NCBI GenBank assembly: GCA_029204225.1
Contig: CM055100.1
Location: forward strand, 18,313,595-18,377,594
Direction of reading: 5' to 3'
DNA: 64,000 nt
Source of the DNA: Diphasiastrum complanatum
Lineage: Eukaryota > Streptophyta > Lycopodiopsida > Lycopodiales > Lycopodiaceae
Shown: in pieces, positions 50,909 through 63,429 of the stretch
How the letters are laid out: each line of letters begins with the position of its first letter
Position numbering within the stretch: position 1 is the stretch's first letter
Notes under the pieces: generated by a model
Database searches by the model: none
What the model was told of the DNA's origin: nothing
Seen by the model: only the letters and a program-made list of their open reading frames with translations
Position numbers and translations under genes: made by a program

Positions 50909-51608
50909 TTAAGGCATCACAAGCCTCCCTTTTTGACACCTATATCGTTCTTTTCTTTGGTACTCTCTTCCCAGACCCCACTACTATTAAAGCTTTCATT
51001 AACCAGTTTATTATCCCTCGTTCAAAACACTTTATCAACTTCAATTCACTGGAACCAATTTTCTTTTCTTTCCATTTTGGATCTAGAACGCTCAATAACT
51101 CCTTGGTTTCAGCCTTCAAGCTCAACAATAACTTTAACATTCTTAATGCTGATTCTATTACCCTACCAATCCACCTTTCTCTTTCTTTCTTTCCTGTCAA
51201 ATTCAAATGTCTTCTTTATGGCCTTCTCTCTAAGCTTGGAGAGGTTCTAGATAGGACTATTTCAATGCTCATTTCTCTCTGCATGTTAAAGCTTACATTT
51301 TCTGAAATCTGACTAATGCCCTTCCTTCTCAACTGAATATTTTTTATGGGAAGGTTTATTATGAGCAACCCATTCACTTTGGCTCTCAGCTCTTGCTTTA
51401 CCCTCTTTTTTTGCTCGTGTATTGGTCTTGCTCACCTCCAACTGAGTTTCGGATTGATTTCAATAAGAAGAAACCTTCACGTCTCTCATCCCTTTCCCTT
51501 ATCAAATCTCCTTCTGGTTATGTGGTCGTGGCGTATTGGATACAACAATCTTGGCAAAATGAATTGATTATCCATGCAACAAAATTGAGTTGTTTGCAAC
51601 AATGAACT

Positions 51609-54600
51609 GTGCTAATGGCTAAGGAGTTCTATGATGTTGTCACAGGAACAGAGGTAAGACTCGAAGCAGACAACGTTGCAATCTCCCAATGGAAGCTAAA
51701 GGATGGAAAAGCTTTTGCAGTAATCATCCTCAACACATCAGACACACAAATTGGCCATGTGTATGAAGCTCAGACCTCCAAGGAAGTCAGGGACATCTTG
51801 AGCACCTTGTACGAAGTGCGCGATGTAGCTTCCAAGCTACATCTTAGGAGAAAATTCTTCTCTCTCAAGATGACAAATGGTGATTCATTACATAATCACA
51901 TTAACCAGTTCAAGCACCTGCTACAACAAATGGTCGTTGTCGGATCTATCATAGACGATCAAGACGCAGTAATGACACTGCTTTCAAGCTTGCCAATATT
52001 GTATGATAACTGGATGATGATGATCGCCACACACCCAAAGTTGACTCTATCACAAGTCATTACGATGCTGAGAAGAGACAAGAAGGAACGAACCCTCCAG
52101 TTCCTCTATTGTTGACTCTCACGCCTTGTACACCAACAAGAATTTGAACAACCAGAAGAAGAGAGGCTCAAAGCCACATAAGTTGAATTAGAAGCCGACA
52201 CAGAATCGTCAAGAGTAGTCGAAGCCACCGACAAAGAAGAAGTTATTCTGCAGATACTACAAACGAACCAACCACGAGATTTAGGATTTCTGCATTCTAC
52301 AAGCAAAGAACAACAACAAAGGGCAATCGAATTAGATGGCAAATGCAACTGCAAAAGCATCTGAATCGAATCAAGAACCGGATCATGTTACATTCATGAC
52401 AAGCCATCATGAAGCATCAGACAACAACTCTTGGTTTCTTGATTTCGGAGCCACTCAACATATCGGTTGTTTCGAGTCCTATACACCTTATAGTACCAAG
52501 AAGTTTGTTCACCTGGGCGACAATAGCACACAAGCTATCAAAGGTGAAGGTACAATAAGATTAAGCTTTGCAAATGGTCAATCCAAACTACTTTCAAGTG
52601 TTTTTCATGTACCAAATCTTTCTACAAATTTGCTCTTTGTTAGCAGAATTACAGATTTAAAACACAAAGTAGAATTCAAATTGGATCAATGCAAAGTAGT
52701 CGATAGGACATGCAAGATCCTAGCACTCGGAAAGAGGCATGGATACTTGTACAAATTAAGTCATTTCTTTTATGCCTCTAATCAGGCTCTTAATACTTCT
52801 GTACAGATCAATAAAAGTTTACTTTGGCATTCGATCATTCTTCCGTACAACACATGTCTAAGCAATCTATTGTACTTGATCTCGACTATCCAGATAGGAA
52901 AGTCAAATTACATGTCTATGAAGACTGTATAGTCTGTAAATAGGATAGGAAACCTTTTAGATCAAGCCATCAACATTTTGCTAGAGGATTGTTAGATATT
53001 GTACATACAGATATTTGTGGTCCAATGCAAAATTCTTCATTAAAGGATGCAAAGTACTTCATCACTTTTATTGATGAATTTTTCAGAAGGATGATGGTGT
53101 ACTTTATTAAGAAGAAATTTGAAGCCTTCATTTGCTTCAAGTCTTCAAGAAGTGCACAGAGAAAGAAACTGGTAAGAAGATCAATGCCCCGAGGTCCGAC
53201 AATGGTGGAAAATATATCTCTACTGAATTCAAGGAATACTGTCAGAGCCAAGACATTGAATAGCAGGTCGATTCAACCAAATGCATGCTGGCACACACAT
53301 CTTTACCAAAGAACTTCTGGATTGAAGCTGTTTCCATTGCAGCTTACATCAAAAACATATGTTCTCGACTAAGGTCCTCTCAAGCAAAACATCCCATAAG
53401 GTTTGGACTAGATCTAAGCCTTCATTGAACAACCTACGAGTATTCAGTTGCATTGCCTACACGTAGATCTTGAAGGAGAAAAGAAAAAAATTGGACTTCC
53501 AAAGTCTAAAGACCATCATGATCGGTTACATTTTCTTCGAAAGTACGTATAAGTTGTACGACCGCGATACCTAGCGGATTTTATTCAGCAGAGATATAGT
53601 CTTTATCGAGGATCAGTTCATTGATTTCAAAGGCAAAGGTAAAGTTCCATGTGAACCTTCGACACCTGCCACCGACACGACAATTTAAGCCTCAAGCTCC
53701 ATCGTGCCGATAGTCAACAATTATTTGACAGTGAATTAGAAGAAGATGTTGTTGTTACTCAGCAACAACCTGACCAAGGAATGGATCATCAACAAACACG
53801 ACCTCCAAGAAGATCGAACCGAGTGCATGCATGACCCACGAGGTATATTCCTGAATCTGTATGTCTTTTAATACAAGAACCGACTATAGTTGAAGAGGCA
53901 CTTAGCCAATCAGACTCTGATCTCTGGAGAGAAGCTATGGACAAAGAGTATTCATCTCTGATCAAGAACTAGACATGACCATTGGTCAAACTACCTGTCG
54001 GCAACAATCTTATCGATTGCAGATGGATCTTCAAGATCAAGTACAAAGTTGACGGGGGTATTGACCGAAGAAAGGCCCGACTAGTAGCCAGAGTATTACC
54101 TTAAATCCCAAACATTGACTACAATGAGACCTTCAATCCAATAGTCAAATCATCGATCCAAGTCCTCTTATCTTTTGTTGTTGTGGCAGACCTCAAAGTA
54201 CATCAACTCAATGTACAGACAACTTATCTAAATGGAGTTATAGAAGAAGATATTTACATGATCAAGCCCAAAGGATACGTTCTCGAAGGTATGAAAAATC
54301 ATGTCTGTAAACTCCACAAGGCACTTTATGGCTTGAAACAATCAGCAAGAGCTTGATTCAAAGGATCAACACATTCCTCATCCAACATGGCTTCAAACCA
54401 AGCACTATCGATTCTAATGTTTATTTCAAGTCATTGTAGCATTCATTCATTATCATCACCTTGTATGTCAACAATACATTGTTTTTCTAGCAACAGTATC
54501 GATCAAGTGAAGGATGCTAAACAGATGATGTCTTTTGAATTCGACATGACTAATCTAGGTGAGGCTCACTACTGTCTTGGAAATACATCAAGACAGAGAG

Positions 54601-55543
54601 AGACGACTATCTGCATTACTCAACAAAGGTGTCTTCATAATACTCTTATAAGATATAATTTGATTAATTGTAAAGAAGCTCACTCACCAATGGATCCAGG
54701 CCTGCGACTGTCAAAGGACCAATGTCCTTAAACAAGGCAGGAAAAGGAGCAAATGAGGGAGTTTTTGTATCAATCGATACATAGCTCTCTCATGTATGCA
54801 ATGGTCCATACAAGAACTGACATCGCTTTTGCAGTTAGCTCATTAAGCCAATTCATGGCTAATCCTGTAATCATACATTGGAAGGCTCTTATCAGATCCA
54901 TGAGGTACATCTATGACAGACATGTGCATCTGCTATGGAGAAGTCAACGACGACAATCTTCACTAAGCCAATTCATGGCTAATCCTAGAATCATACATTG
55001 GAAGGCTCTTATTAGAGTCATGAGGTACATCCGAGCTATGACGGACCTGTGCATCTGCTGTGGAGAAGTCAAGAACGACAATCTTCATCAGCTAAGTGGA
55101 TATTCAGATGCAAGTTGGGGAAGAGATGTAGATACTCACAAACCCACATTTGGACTTACATTCTTCCTCATCGGCGGTCCTATCTCTTGGAAAAGTCGCA
55201 AGCAAACCTCTATTGCTCTCTCATCCATAGAAGCACAATACATTGTTGTTTCTCAAGCTATTAGGGAGACAATTTGGTTGAGAAATTTATTGTCAGATAT
55301 TAATCTGAATCAGTAATCTCCTATAGTTATATTTTGTAATAATTAGAGTGCCATTGCCTTATTGGCCAACCCTAGATTTCACTGTAGGAGTAAGCACATT
55401 GAGATTCGATATCACTATGTAAGGAGTAAGATTCTCGACATAGAGGTAAGCCTAACATACTGTCGAACACAAAGCATGATCACAAATGTGTTTACCAAGG
55501 CTTTGAGCATTGAAAAAATCAAGGCATTCACGAATCCAGATTA
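51609..55543 (+). pseudogene. Ty1/copia element D gag-pol, decayed
   Basis: Gag frame 51609-52115: HLRRKFFSLKMTNGDSLHNH, LPILYDNWMMMI. Then protease WFLDFGATQHIGC (DSGA has become DFGA at 52441), integrase fragments LLDIVHTDICGPMQ and FITFIDEFFRRM, then RT in pieces: LIDCRWIFKIKYKVDGGI, VHQLNVQTTYLNGVIEEDIY, LHKALYGLKQSARA. The catalytic YVDD reads YVNN (54464-54475). RNase H carries a 120-bp tandem duplication, followed by LSGYSDASWGRDVDTHK, SSIEAQY and the VFTKALS end block. No 5' LTR was identified. Many stops; inactive. Confidence 0.8.
54841..55086 (+). repeat. Tandem duplication in copia D
   Basis: 54841-54960 and 54961-55086 are two diverged copies (both contain TAAGCCAATTCATGGCTAATCCT and ATACATTGGAAGGCTCTTAT). 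The second has about 6 extra bases. They encode the segment before RNase H (SLSQFMANP…HWKALIR.MRYI). Confidence 0.85.
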
Positions 55544-55544
55544 A

Positions 55545-55566
55545 GGGGGGGGGGGGGGGGGGGGGG
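55545..55566 (+). promoter_or_regulatory. copia D polypurine tract, expanded G22 run
   Basis: After the stop codon, ATTAA leads into 22 consecutive G residues directly before the LTR start TGTTGGATTT. Homologous copia tracts in this window have 5-7 G. Confidence 0.8.
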
Positions 55567-56290
55567 TGTTGGATTTATTCCTCTACTCTCCTAAATCCCA
55601 TGTTAATCTAGTTCCATTCATATTGCTGCAGCTTGACACGCATTGTCGCATAATCTACAAAAATGCTTTATTATCGAAGACATGCAAGAGAATGGCAGTC
55701 TGACTTGTCGAAGTTACCCAACTTGTCGGAGTTGGCCGACTTATCGGGAAAATCCAACTTGGTCGACTTATCGAGGGAGTTCAAGTTATCGACTCAACCG
55801 ACTATCGTCGGGAATCATCAAACGACTATCCATTGACTATCGGCATTGACACGCTTGACTCCGAATAGTCAAAGCCTTCTCACGCCCATGTCCTGTACTT
55901 GGACAATGACAACAATAGCCACGATCTATTCAAGATGGCGCAAATGGCTCCATGCCATCTTCTTGTACATACATCTGCACAAATGTAAAATGTATATAGT
56001 TGATCATTGTAATCAATAAAATAGATTTTATAACCAGACGAACTAAGATGATTCCATATACGCTCGAGCGCCCATAGTTGCCGAGATGCCAGCTTATCAG
56101 AGATATACTTAGTATATGCTTTTAGGCATTGATTCTTTCATTTCAAACTGATTGGCAATATAAGCTCATAGTTGTTATAGATCGTAGTTAGCTTGTGAGC
56201 ACGCAGTTTCACTCACTATTGATTTGTGTTTACCAGCATCATCTGACTTGTATTCTCATACATTCAATCTGAATAAATTACTCTCTAGTA
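55567..56290 (+). repeat. 3' LTR of copia D (end uncertain)
   Basis: Begins TGTTGGATTTATTCC after the polypurine tract. It includes a cluster of GACTTATCG/CGACTATCG words (55700-55850) and an ATAAAATAG promoter-like region near 56020. The downstream boundary is not determined because the 5' LTR is missing. Confidence 0.5.
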
Positions 56291-56341
56291 TGTACAATCT
56301 ATATGACTAATCTAAATGATAAATGCATTTATTTCACACGT

Positions 56342-56620
56342 GGACTTTTGAGGACAAATCTTGTAAGTCCTTGTGAGACTCCAAGCCTCATGCATCTTTC
56401 CACAAAGGAAACACCTTTTCTTGGATTTGTCTTTCTTGCCTTTGCACTTTGAACTTGAAGCTCCATCCTTCACCTCAACCCCCTTACTTTGGTTTTGCTT
56501 GGATGGATTGGTCTTCATTTTGTAGCATCTTGAGACAAAATGTTCTCTCTTGTCACAAAGGTTGCATCCAGGATCCTTACTTGCCTCCAATAGGTTGCCA
56601 CCTATTGATGCCATGATGAG
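56342..56620 (-). pseudogene. gypsy gag zinc-knuckle fragment
   Basis: The minus strand reads MASIGGNLLEASKD, the knuckle CNLCDKREHFVSRC, a Lys-rich linker, and a second CFLCGKMHEAW…ICPQKSTCEINAFI, which is a knuckle with extra residues before its last Cys. The rest of gag and all of pol are absent. The primer site at 58640 on the same strand is probably the same element's 5' end. Confidence 0.5.
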
Positions 56621-56799
56621 GAAGTAAAACCTTGTGATATGACTTTTCAAAATGTAATTTATGACTCTCAAGAAACTAGATTTGAACACATTCAACAATC
56701 TAGAAGGATCTACATAAGATCTAGACCACAAATTTTGAATTATATCTCTTTTAAACCTAGTCAATTGGAAACTAAGCTTTGGTTTTATCACTAAGACAA

Positions 56800-58639
56800 A
56801 AGCACTCTATCAAATCACAAAAATCAGATCCAAACACCCCTATTGGACTCAACAAACACCAATGGCTCTTTCTTTTGAGAGTTGGAATGGATTTGAAAAG
56901 ATTTGACACCTAGATTTTCCTTTTCTCTTGACTAGTTCACTCAACTTTTGATATTCTCGAACAAAGGATGGGTTTTGTTTCAAATACTTAAAAATCAAAC
57001 TTAATCACTTCTTTTGGACTCACTCTTGACCCAAATAATCTCACTCTTGAGATTTGGATTGAATTTGATTTGATTTGACAACAAATTAAACCACTAATTT
57101 TCACAAAAAAAAAAAAAAAAGATCTACACTAGATTACATAAACTTGACATGTATACTTGATTCAAACACACAAAGATCAGATCCAATCACCCCTTTTGGA
57201 AACCCAAAGAATCTCACTCTTGAGATTTGGAATGGACATGAAATGGTTTGATAACAATCTATGTCCATAATTTTTCACCAAGCTTAAAAATTAGACATCT
57301 AGAGATTCAGAAAGATCCCAACCATGTATGAACACTCAAATATGGACTCCTCCCTGTCCTTGACTCCCAATGGGATCACAACTTGACCCTCACCCTCTCA
57401 CAAAGAAAGTTGAATTAGAACTTATTTGAGTTTCATACATACAATGTCAAATTTTGCTCAAAAAATTGAATTCATGCACCCCTTTTGGACTCCACCAAGT
57501 ACCAATGACTCTACCTCTTTAGAGTTGGAACAAAATTCAAATTTTCAGAAATGTGATACTTCTCTCTCACTAAGATATGTGCTTGCAAAGAGCTAATGCC
57601 ACTTAGCAAGATTTGATCACAACGAAGAAGACAATTTTTCCACCAAAGTCAAGAATTGAGTTAGTAGTTCTTGCCCTCTACAAAGGAAGGATCTCTGAAA
57701 ATTTTGGATCAACCACAACACATATGCCTCACTCACATTTATGACTTTAATTATAGTAAAAAACACACTCACACACTTGAGTAGGGGTGAACATTGTGAC
57801 TTGGATCTCAAATTTTTTTCCTCGTACTTGCCAACAATTCTTATCACCTTGTATTGGTAGATTTTGCCTTTATGAGTGTTTGTGCTCTAGAAATTCACTT
57901 AAGAATTCACTTGGAGGACTTATCCAAGGGTGACTTCTAGCACTTAGATGCTTCTAGTCTCAATCCTTTCACTCTTGAACACATCTAGAATGAAGGTACA
58001 ATGGATTTCAATCTCTCCCCTTGCATATCACTCCTTAATCTATGGTTTTTGGCAATCTTTCATCTCAACTTTAATGCACACCCAAAGCATCTGAGAATCA
58101 GCTTTAATGTACTATAATAAAGCTTCAAATCATCTATATGATTGATCTATACCAAGAACAAATCAAAGGAATAGAAACAATGCATTAGAAAGCTTGAAAA
58201 ATGCACTAGATTGACTAGTTTTGGGTGTGTGAGGCATTAAATGCTCCAAAACTAGATTTTCTTGCTCAGAATAGGTTCTGTATGGCCTCACATGTGTGAA
58301 AAGTACACCTGCAGGCCACAACAATATTTGGTTCAAATATAATGTTTCTATCTATCCATTCAAACTCACTACCTCAAGATTAGCCAGTTTTCAAAAACTT
58401 GCTAGTTTGGGTTTATGAGTAAGAAATAACATCAAACTGAAGAATATAGCTCCAAAACTAGTATTGTATGGACTCACATGTGTGAACAGTAGCCTTGCAG
58501 CCCACAACCAAGTTTGATGCACAATTATCAAGGCTAACTAACTCTTCAAACTCGCCCACTCAAGATTATTGAGTTTTCTCAAAAAAAAGCTTGCCAATCT
58601 GGGTGTTGTTTAGATCAATGCTTTAATCTCTTGTACTTG
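56800..58639 (-). repeat. Long leader with internal diverged repeats
   Basis: Non-coding. At least four copies of a motif CACCCCTTTTGGACTC…CTCACTCTTGAGATTTGGAATGGA occur (near 56835, 57015, 57190, 57475). Two further copies of a unit of about 190 bp containing TATGG.CTCACATGTGTGAA.AGTA lie near 58275 and 58468. Together they fill the space between the gag fragment and the primer binding site of the minus-strand element. Confidence 0.6.
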
Positions 58640-58651
58640 GATCTGATACCA
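58640..58651 (-). promoter_or_regulatory. Primer binding site of minus-strand element
   Basis: On the minus strand TGGTATCAGATC follows …TTTCACA. The adjoining LTR would start at 58652 and extend to higher coordinates; its other end was not found. Confidence 0.5.
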
Positions 58652-59160
58652 TGTGAAATATCTATCTTAATCCTCGCCAAGCTTCAAAAAGTCATTGTTC
58701 GCCAAACAAGAACCTTTGCTAGTTCTATTCTAGTATTATCATTACTAGATATACCTACTGTCAATCAGACAAAAGTTAGTTTTATCAAATTTGTCAGAAA
58801 GAGCCAAATAAGTGATTTTTTATCCAAAATAGTAGTGAAAGAACCCTCGCCGAGTCAACCTTCACCTAGGAAACCTTTACCAGTACTATTTTTGAGTTCT
58901 GAGCTATCAGATCTAGCTATTGTCAAATTTCTGAAAAATTATGTTACAGTTTGATATTGATTCTGAGAAATTTATATTTTTAGAAGTGTTGATCGCTTGA
59001 TCAAGATCTTTTTTCCAAAATCAAAATCTGATTGAAATCAAGTGCTAATTTTTTTTTTTTCTAATATGATCAGAGATATGAATCAATTGAAAAATCTAGA
59101 TCCAATCTCATTCTTCTTCAAAAGTGATTTGGAAGTAAAAAATCTAGATCCAATCCTCCT

Positions 59161-60163
59161 ATGATTGTTCCACAAGTTATTGTTAGAAGATCACCTCATC
59201 TAGAGTTACCAAAGTATAATGGGTTGTCTGATGCAGTCAGATTTCTCAAAATCTTTTCTGAATCGTGTGAGGTTTATGACAAACTTTTCTCACAAGATAA
59301 ACTTAAGCTAATTCCTATGGCCTTAATAGGAGTAGCACAATATTGGTTTTACAACCAAGATGAGATTGAACGTATGGATTGGAAAGTGGTTAAAATTGTT
59401 CTAATCACAAGATTTAAACCTATAAAGTTCTTGGAAGATCCTTTCCTAGTTTTAAGTTAAATTAAAATGGGAAAGAGAGAAAGAGTGCGAGATTATATTG
59501 AACGGGTCAAGCATCTCATATCAGAGTGTGATCCTGAACTAATAAATAATGACACTATGCTTATGTGATTTTTAACAGATCTATCTAAAAGGATTAGACG
59601 GGAACTTAACGTTGAGTTGATTATATGTCAGTTACAACATGCTATGGAATACATGAGGAGGATGAAGATTTAGATGATGAACTAAATGTTGGAATGTTGT
59701 CATATACATCAGGACAAAGCACTACAACATCCACAACTATTACATCTATGAACGTCAATGCAACAACTGAGTTGATGAGAGATGAATTTGAGAAACTTGC
59801 CCAGAAGCGGTAGATGCAGCTAAAGAAGATGCAGTCACAATTCAATGCAAAGTTGAAAGCATTGGAAGAGCAGAATTCGAAGATTGACAAAGCAATTGAT
59901 AAGACAACTAAAACATTTCCTAGCAGAGAAATGTGTGGTGTGCGATTTGTGCTGGAATTCACACCATAAATGAGTGTCCAACACTAAAACGGCGTGTGAA
60001 AGATACTTATTGCCATCTATGCAATTCCACTAAACATGATATAGCTTTTTGTTCGCTTAATCATTGGGTTATTCAGCACAAATATGCTAAATATCAATAT
60101 AGAGATAATCCAAATTGGAAGGGACCTGATGGTAAGGCCCATGGTCTTGAATTTCCAAAATGA
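59161..60163 (+). pseudogene. gypsy-type gag fragment with two zinc knuckles
   Basis: HLELPKYNGLSDAVRFLKIF and DKLKLIPMALIGVAQYWF are the start of a retrotransposon gag domain. After a stop, REL..RVRDYIERVKHLIS-like sequence follows with further stops. Two knuckles close the fragment: CAICAGIHTINEC (C-X2-C-X3-H-X4-C) and CHLCNSTKHDIAFC (C-X2-C-X4-H-X4-C). No protease or polymerase follows. Confidence 0.6.
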
Positions 60164-60169
60164 TTAGCT

Positions 60170-61113
60170 TTCCCAACTCCTCGAGTACAACATGTCCCTT
60201 TTGTGAATATGATGGAACCAGAATCTCTAGTTGGTAATGACCAATAGAACTACAATATTGATCAAGATGTGAAGAATAAAAAGCTATCCAACTTGCCTAT
60301 AGGGGTTTTTTATATGACCTTAAATTGTGCCCGGTGCTTTAATTGTTCTTAGTGGTATTTGTTTGCTTTCGTTTGAGCAAAGTTGCATGCCTTTGCATTG
60401 ATGGTCCCTAAATGGGGTCATTACAACCATGAGTAATATATGCCAAGAACGTTTAAAAGAATATTATTGAGGTCTTATAAGCAAACTGTGACATGATCTA
60501 ACATACATATATTGATATAGCACGACTCTGTTAAGAGATGTCATTTTTATTTTTCCACAACTCTTTTTTTGCTAATATCTTTGTATGTGCAACATTCTTG
60601 CAGTGGATACTTGTATCTGTAATCTGGCTTACTTTATCTTCTTTGGCAATGAAAACATTTAGAACCGTGCTATTTCTAGTGGATTGCACTATTCCTTCAC
60701 CAACTTGTCATGGTGATACAACATTATTTGGGTCAGAGGGTTAGAGCATTTTTGAGGTTCTGCAAAATTTACCTACCATGTCTAGTATGCTGCCCAAGTA
60801 CATGTGCGCAAGTACATGGCTTTGTGTGGAGAAGCTATCAAGGTTAACAATCTCCCATGCAACTACGATGGAATTGTCATGTTTGATCTCCCTCCATCAA
60901 AAGGAGGATGAATGGAAGGGATAAGACATTCAGTAGATTGTCATGACTCGGTCAGATATAGCACAACAAATATACAAGGAAACCCTAAAGCGTAAGGATC
61001 TCTCTTTGTGCTGGTGAGATTCAATGCATAAATGCAAAGTGTTCTTATAACAAACATTTCAACAAGGGACACCAGAAAATGTTTGCTAGCAGCTTAAAAA
61101 AAACAATGCACCA
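60170..61113. other. No gene seen
   Basis: AT-rich, without recognisable frames, except that the last 150 bases may belong to the MULE-like fragment downstream. Confidence 0.45.
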
Positions 61114-62410
61114 TTGGAATTGTCTATGGTCCATGTAAAACTTTTAAAATGCAAATCATGTGGTGAGCCTCCCATGTGCACTAGAACATGTCAAGCAAAA
61201 ACTCACTACTATGTACCTCATGATGAGAGTGTCACAAGGTTGGCTTTTCATTCTGGAATGCATGAACATGTCTTTCAAGTAGAAAAGCCTTCAATACTAC
61301 TTGAATCTTCCAAGAAAGTTGTAAAAAATATTGCAACAAATTTTTCAACACACAGTAATAATAAAGGGGAAAATCAAATCGCACAAGATATCATCACAAA
61401 GTATCTTATTGCAGAGGGGAGACATTCTAGTGTAGAAGAGTTAAAGATGGACAAGTTATTCATTGCATTGGAGCCCTTGACCAATAATAGAAGGTAATAC
61501 TATATAGGAGTTTCATTTATGTGCATATGTTTGAAAATGCAATCGAAAAGTGAAATTATTATATCTCAAATTGTATGATTTGCTTGTAGATTAAAGAAAT
61601 GAATCATTGAAGCTCATTAAGAGTTGCAGGCAGCAAGTCTTTGTTAGATGACATATCAATGCTTATGTATTTGAGAGAACATTGTTTGTATGAATTTTTT
61701 CATGGTTCTTTGTTCCCTAGACAAATCCATGATGATATAGATAGATGTTTCATTTTTAAAATGTCTAATTACATCCCTACTTCTGGTATTGATTTGGTAA
61801 CAAGAATGCAATCAAAATATGATCTTGAAAAGGCTTGGTGTTGTTTTGATCATGTGCATCATGTCAAAGATTGGGTGACATTGGCAGTTCGTGTGTATGA
61901 CACTAAGTGATTTGTTAGAGCTAGATCTTGAATGCCAATCATTGTTGGACATGCTTCATATCATTTTGATCATTATTTTCTACTTTTTCATAACACAATC
62001 TATGCAAATCATTGCAACTTGTGAAATGAAATCTAAAGACACAAGCACAAATACTATTTTGGAAATTGCTTGTCAGAGTCATGGCACAACATGACACCAA
62101 TGCATTCACATTTAGGGGTTTCATGGCTGATGAGGCTCAGGTGGATCGGTTAGCAATTAGAACTGTGTTTGGACAAGGACCTAGAAAAAATACCTATGAA
62201 AGGAAAAGAGTGTTCATGCTTGTGGCACTTCATGGACTTTGTTCGTAAACATACAAACAAGTACATCAAACGAAAATCTAGACATGAACATATCGGATTG
62301 CGTGTACAATGGAGGAGTTCATCTAGTATTCAAGAGGCTGATAAATTGTACAACAAGATATGTGATTGGTTCAGTTTTAGTTTTTGTGGTGTAATTTATT
62401 ATGTGACATT
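61114..62410 (+). pseudogene. Probable MULE-type transposase fragment
   Basis: First part (61114-61497): a Cys-containing start (LLKCKSCGEPPMC.RTC), AHYYVPHDESVTRLAF-like and a charged region. A break of about 140 bp follows. Then DDISMLMYLREH, WCCFDHVHHVKDWVTLAVRV with YDTK (first catalytic Asp context), IIATCEMKSKDTSTNTI, FRGFMADEAQVDRLAIRTVF (second Asp context), KECSCLWHFMDFVRKHTNKY. The order matches MULE-superfamily transposases that I recall from non-seed and seed plants ('A.CDM.SED', 'FMAD.AQANW'). At least three frameshifts; the C-terminal Glu region is absent. Confidence 0.5.
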
Positions 62411-62850
62411 TTAAAAATCGAATTTTTGTTGTCTTCACCATTGCTTTCTATGAACTGCTCATGTATGTTACACATGTTGTTGCACAAAGTGATGGTCATT
62501 TATTTTCAGGTGTTGATTGTTCAGTCATATTTCAATTACCACAATTTATTGATGTCTTTGCAAAGTAAGACCATCATTATAAACGATTTTGTACGTAATT
62601 CTCCACAAGTAAAATAACTTATTTTGTGAGAATGTCTATGAGATCAGTACAGAACACTTATCTGAATTTCTAACTCAATTAATAGATCAAGAATTAATCA
62701 TCACACCAAAAATCATCACAATTTCTTATATTCCTTTGACAATAATTAAGTATCTATTTATGATCCATCAATCATAAATATTTAGATTCGTATGATTTGT
62801 CAATAATAACATTTTGGAATCCAAATCCATAAATCCAAATTCAACGTCAA
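62411..62850. other. No gene seen
   Basis: AT-rich spacer between the MULE-like fragment and the copia RNase H fragment. Confidence 0.45.
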
Positions 62851-63429
62851 ATCCAGGCGTAGCTCATTCAAAAGCGCGAACAAAGGTCATGAAGTACATC
62901 CAAGCAACGACAACTCTCAGCATCTGCTACGGAGGCAGCCAAATTGCTAACATTCTTGAAGCCTACACAAATGCGGATTGGGCAGGAGATGTTGACACCA
63001 AAAAATCAGCTTCTGGATTTGTATTTTTATACAACCAAGGCCCAATCTCATGGAATAGCCGAAAGCATACCTCAGTTGCATTATCATCAATGGAATCCGA
63101 ATATATAGTTGTCACCAATGCAACCAAAGAGGTGATCTGGCTAAGGCAATTGCTTGCAGACCTAAACCTTGCACAAACACTTCCTACAACAATCTATTGT
63201 GACAATCAAAGCACAATAGCGCTATCTCTCAATCCGAGATTTCACTCTAAATGCAAACATATAGAAATCATTACCTTATAGAGAAAGTGCACATAAAGAA
63301 GTAGAACTGGTTTTCTGCAAAACAAATTACATGGCAGCAGATTACTCACAAAGGCTCTATCAAAGGAGCAACATCTCAGATTTAGTTATATGTTATATCT
63401 GAAGATCAAAGTTTTTCAGGATCCACATT
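62851..63429 (+). pseudogene. copia element E RNase H (5'-truncated)
   Basis: YTNADWAGDVDTKKSASGFV, ISWNSRKHTSVALSSMESEY, ATKEVIWLRQLLADL, TIYCDNQSTIALSLNP, KCKHIEI, then a shift and VELVFCKTNYMAADY. The first catalytic Asp block has Asn (YTNADW), but the neighbouring Asp remains. This is the 3' end of a copia element with its LTR attached; everything before RNase H is missing. Confidence 0.75.

Larger units (their letters stand above)
50382..51300 (+). pseudogene. L1-type LINE ORF1 fragment (DUF4283-like)
   Basis: A short frame starts MASHSHGCAFFRRDKIASAH (50382-50531). After a GC-rich hairpin, an open frame from about 50945 reads PIFFSFHFGSRTLNN, ADSITLPIHLSLSFFPVKF, and LLSKLGEVLDRTISM. 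This matches the layout of plant L1 ORF1 proteins (nucleic-acid-binding DUF4283: 'fF.F.F', 'P.W..L..LP..F', 'L..iG..lG…'). The linkage of the first frame to the second is a guess. Confidence 0.4.
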
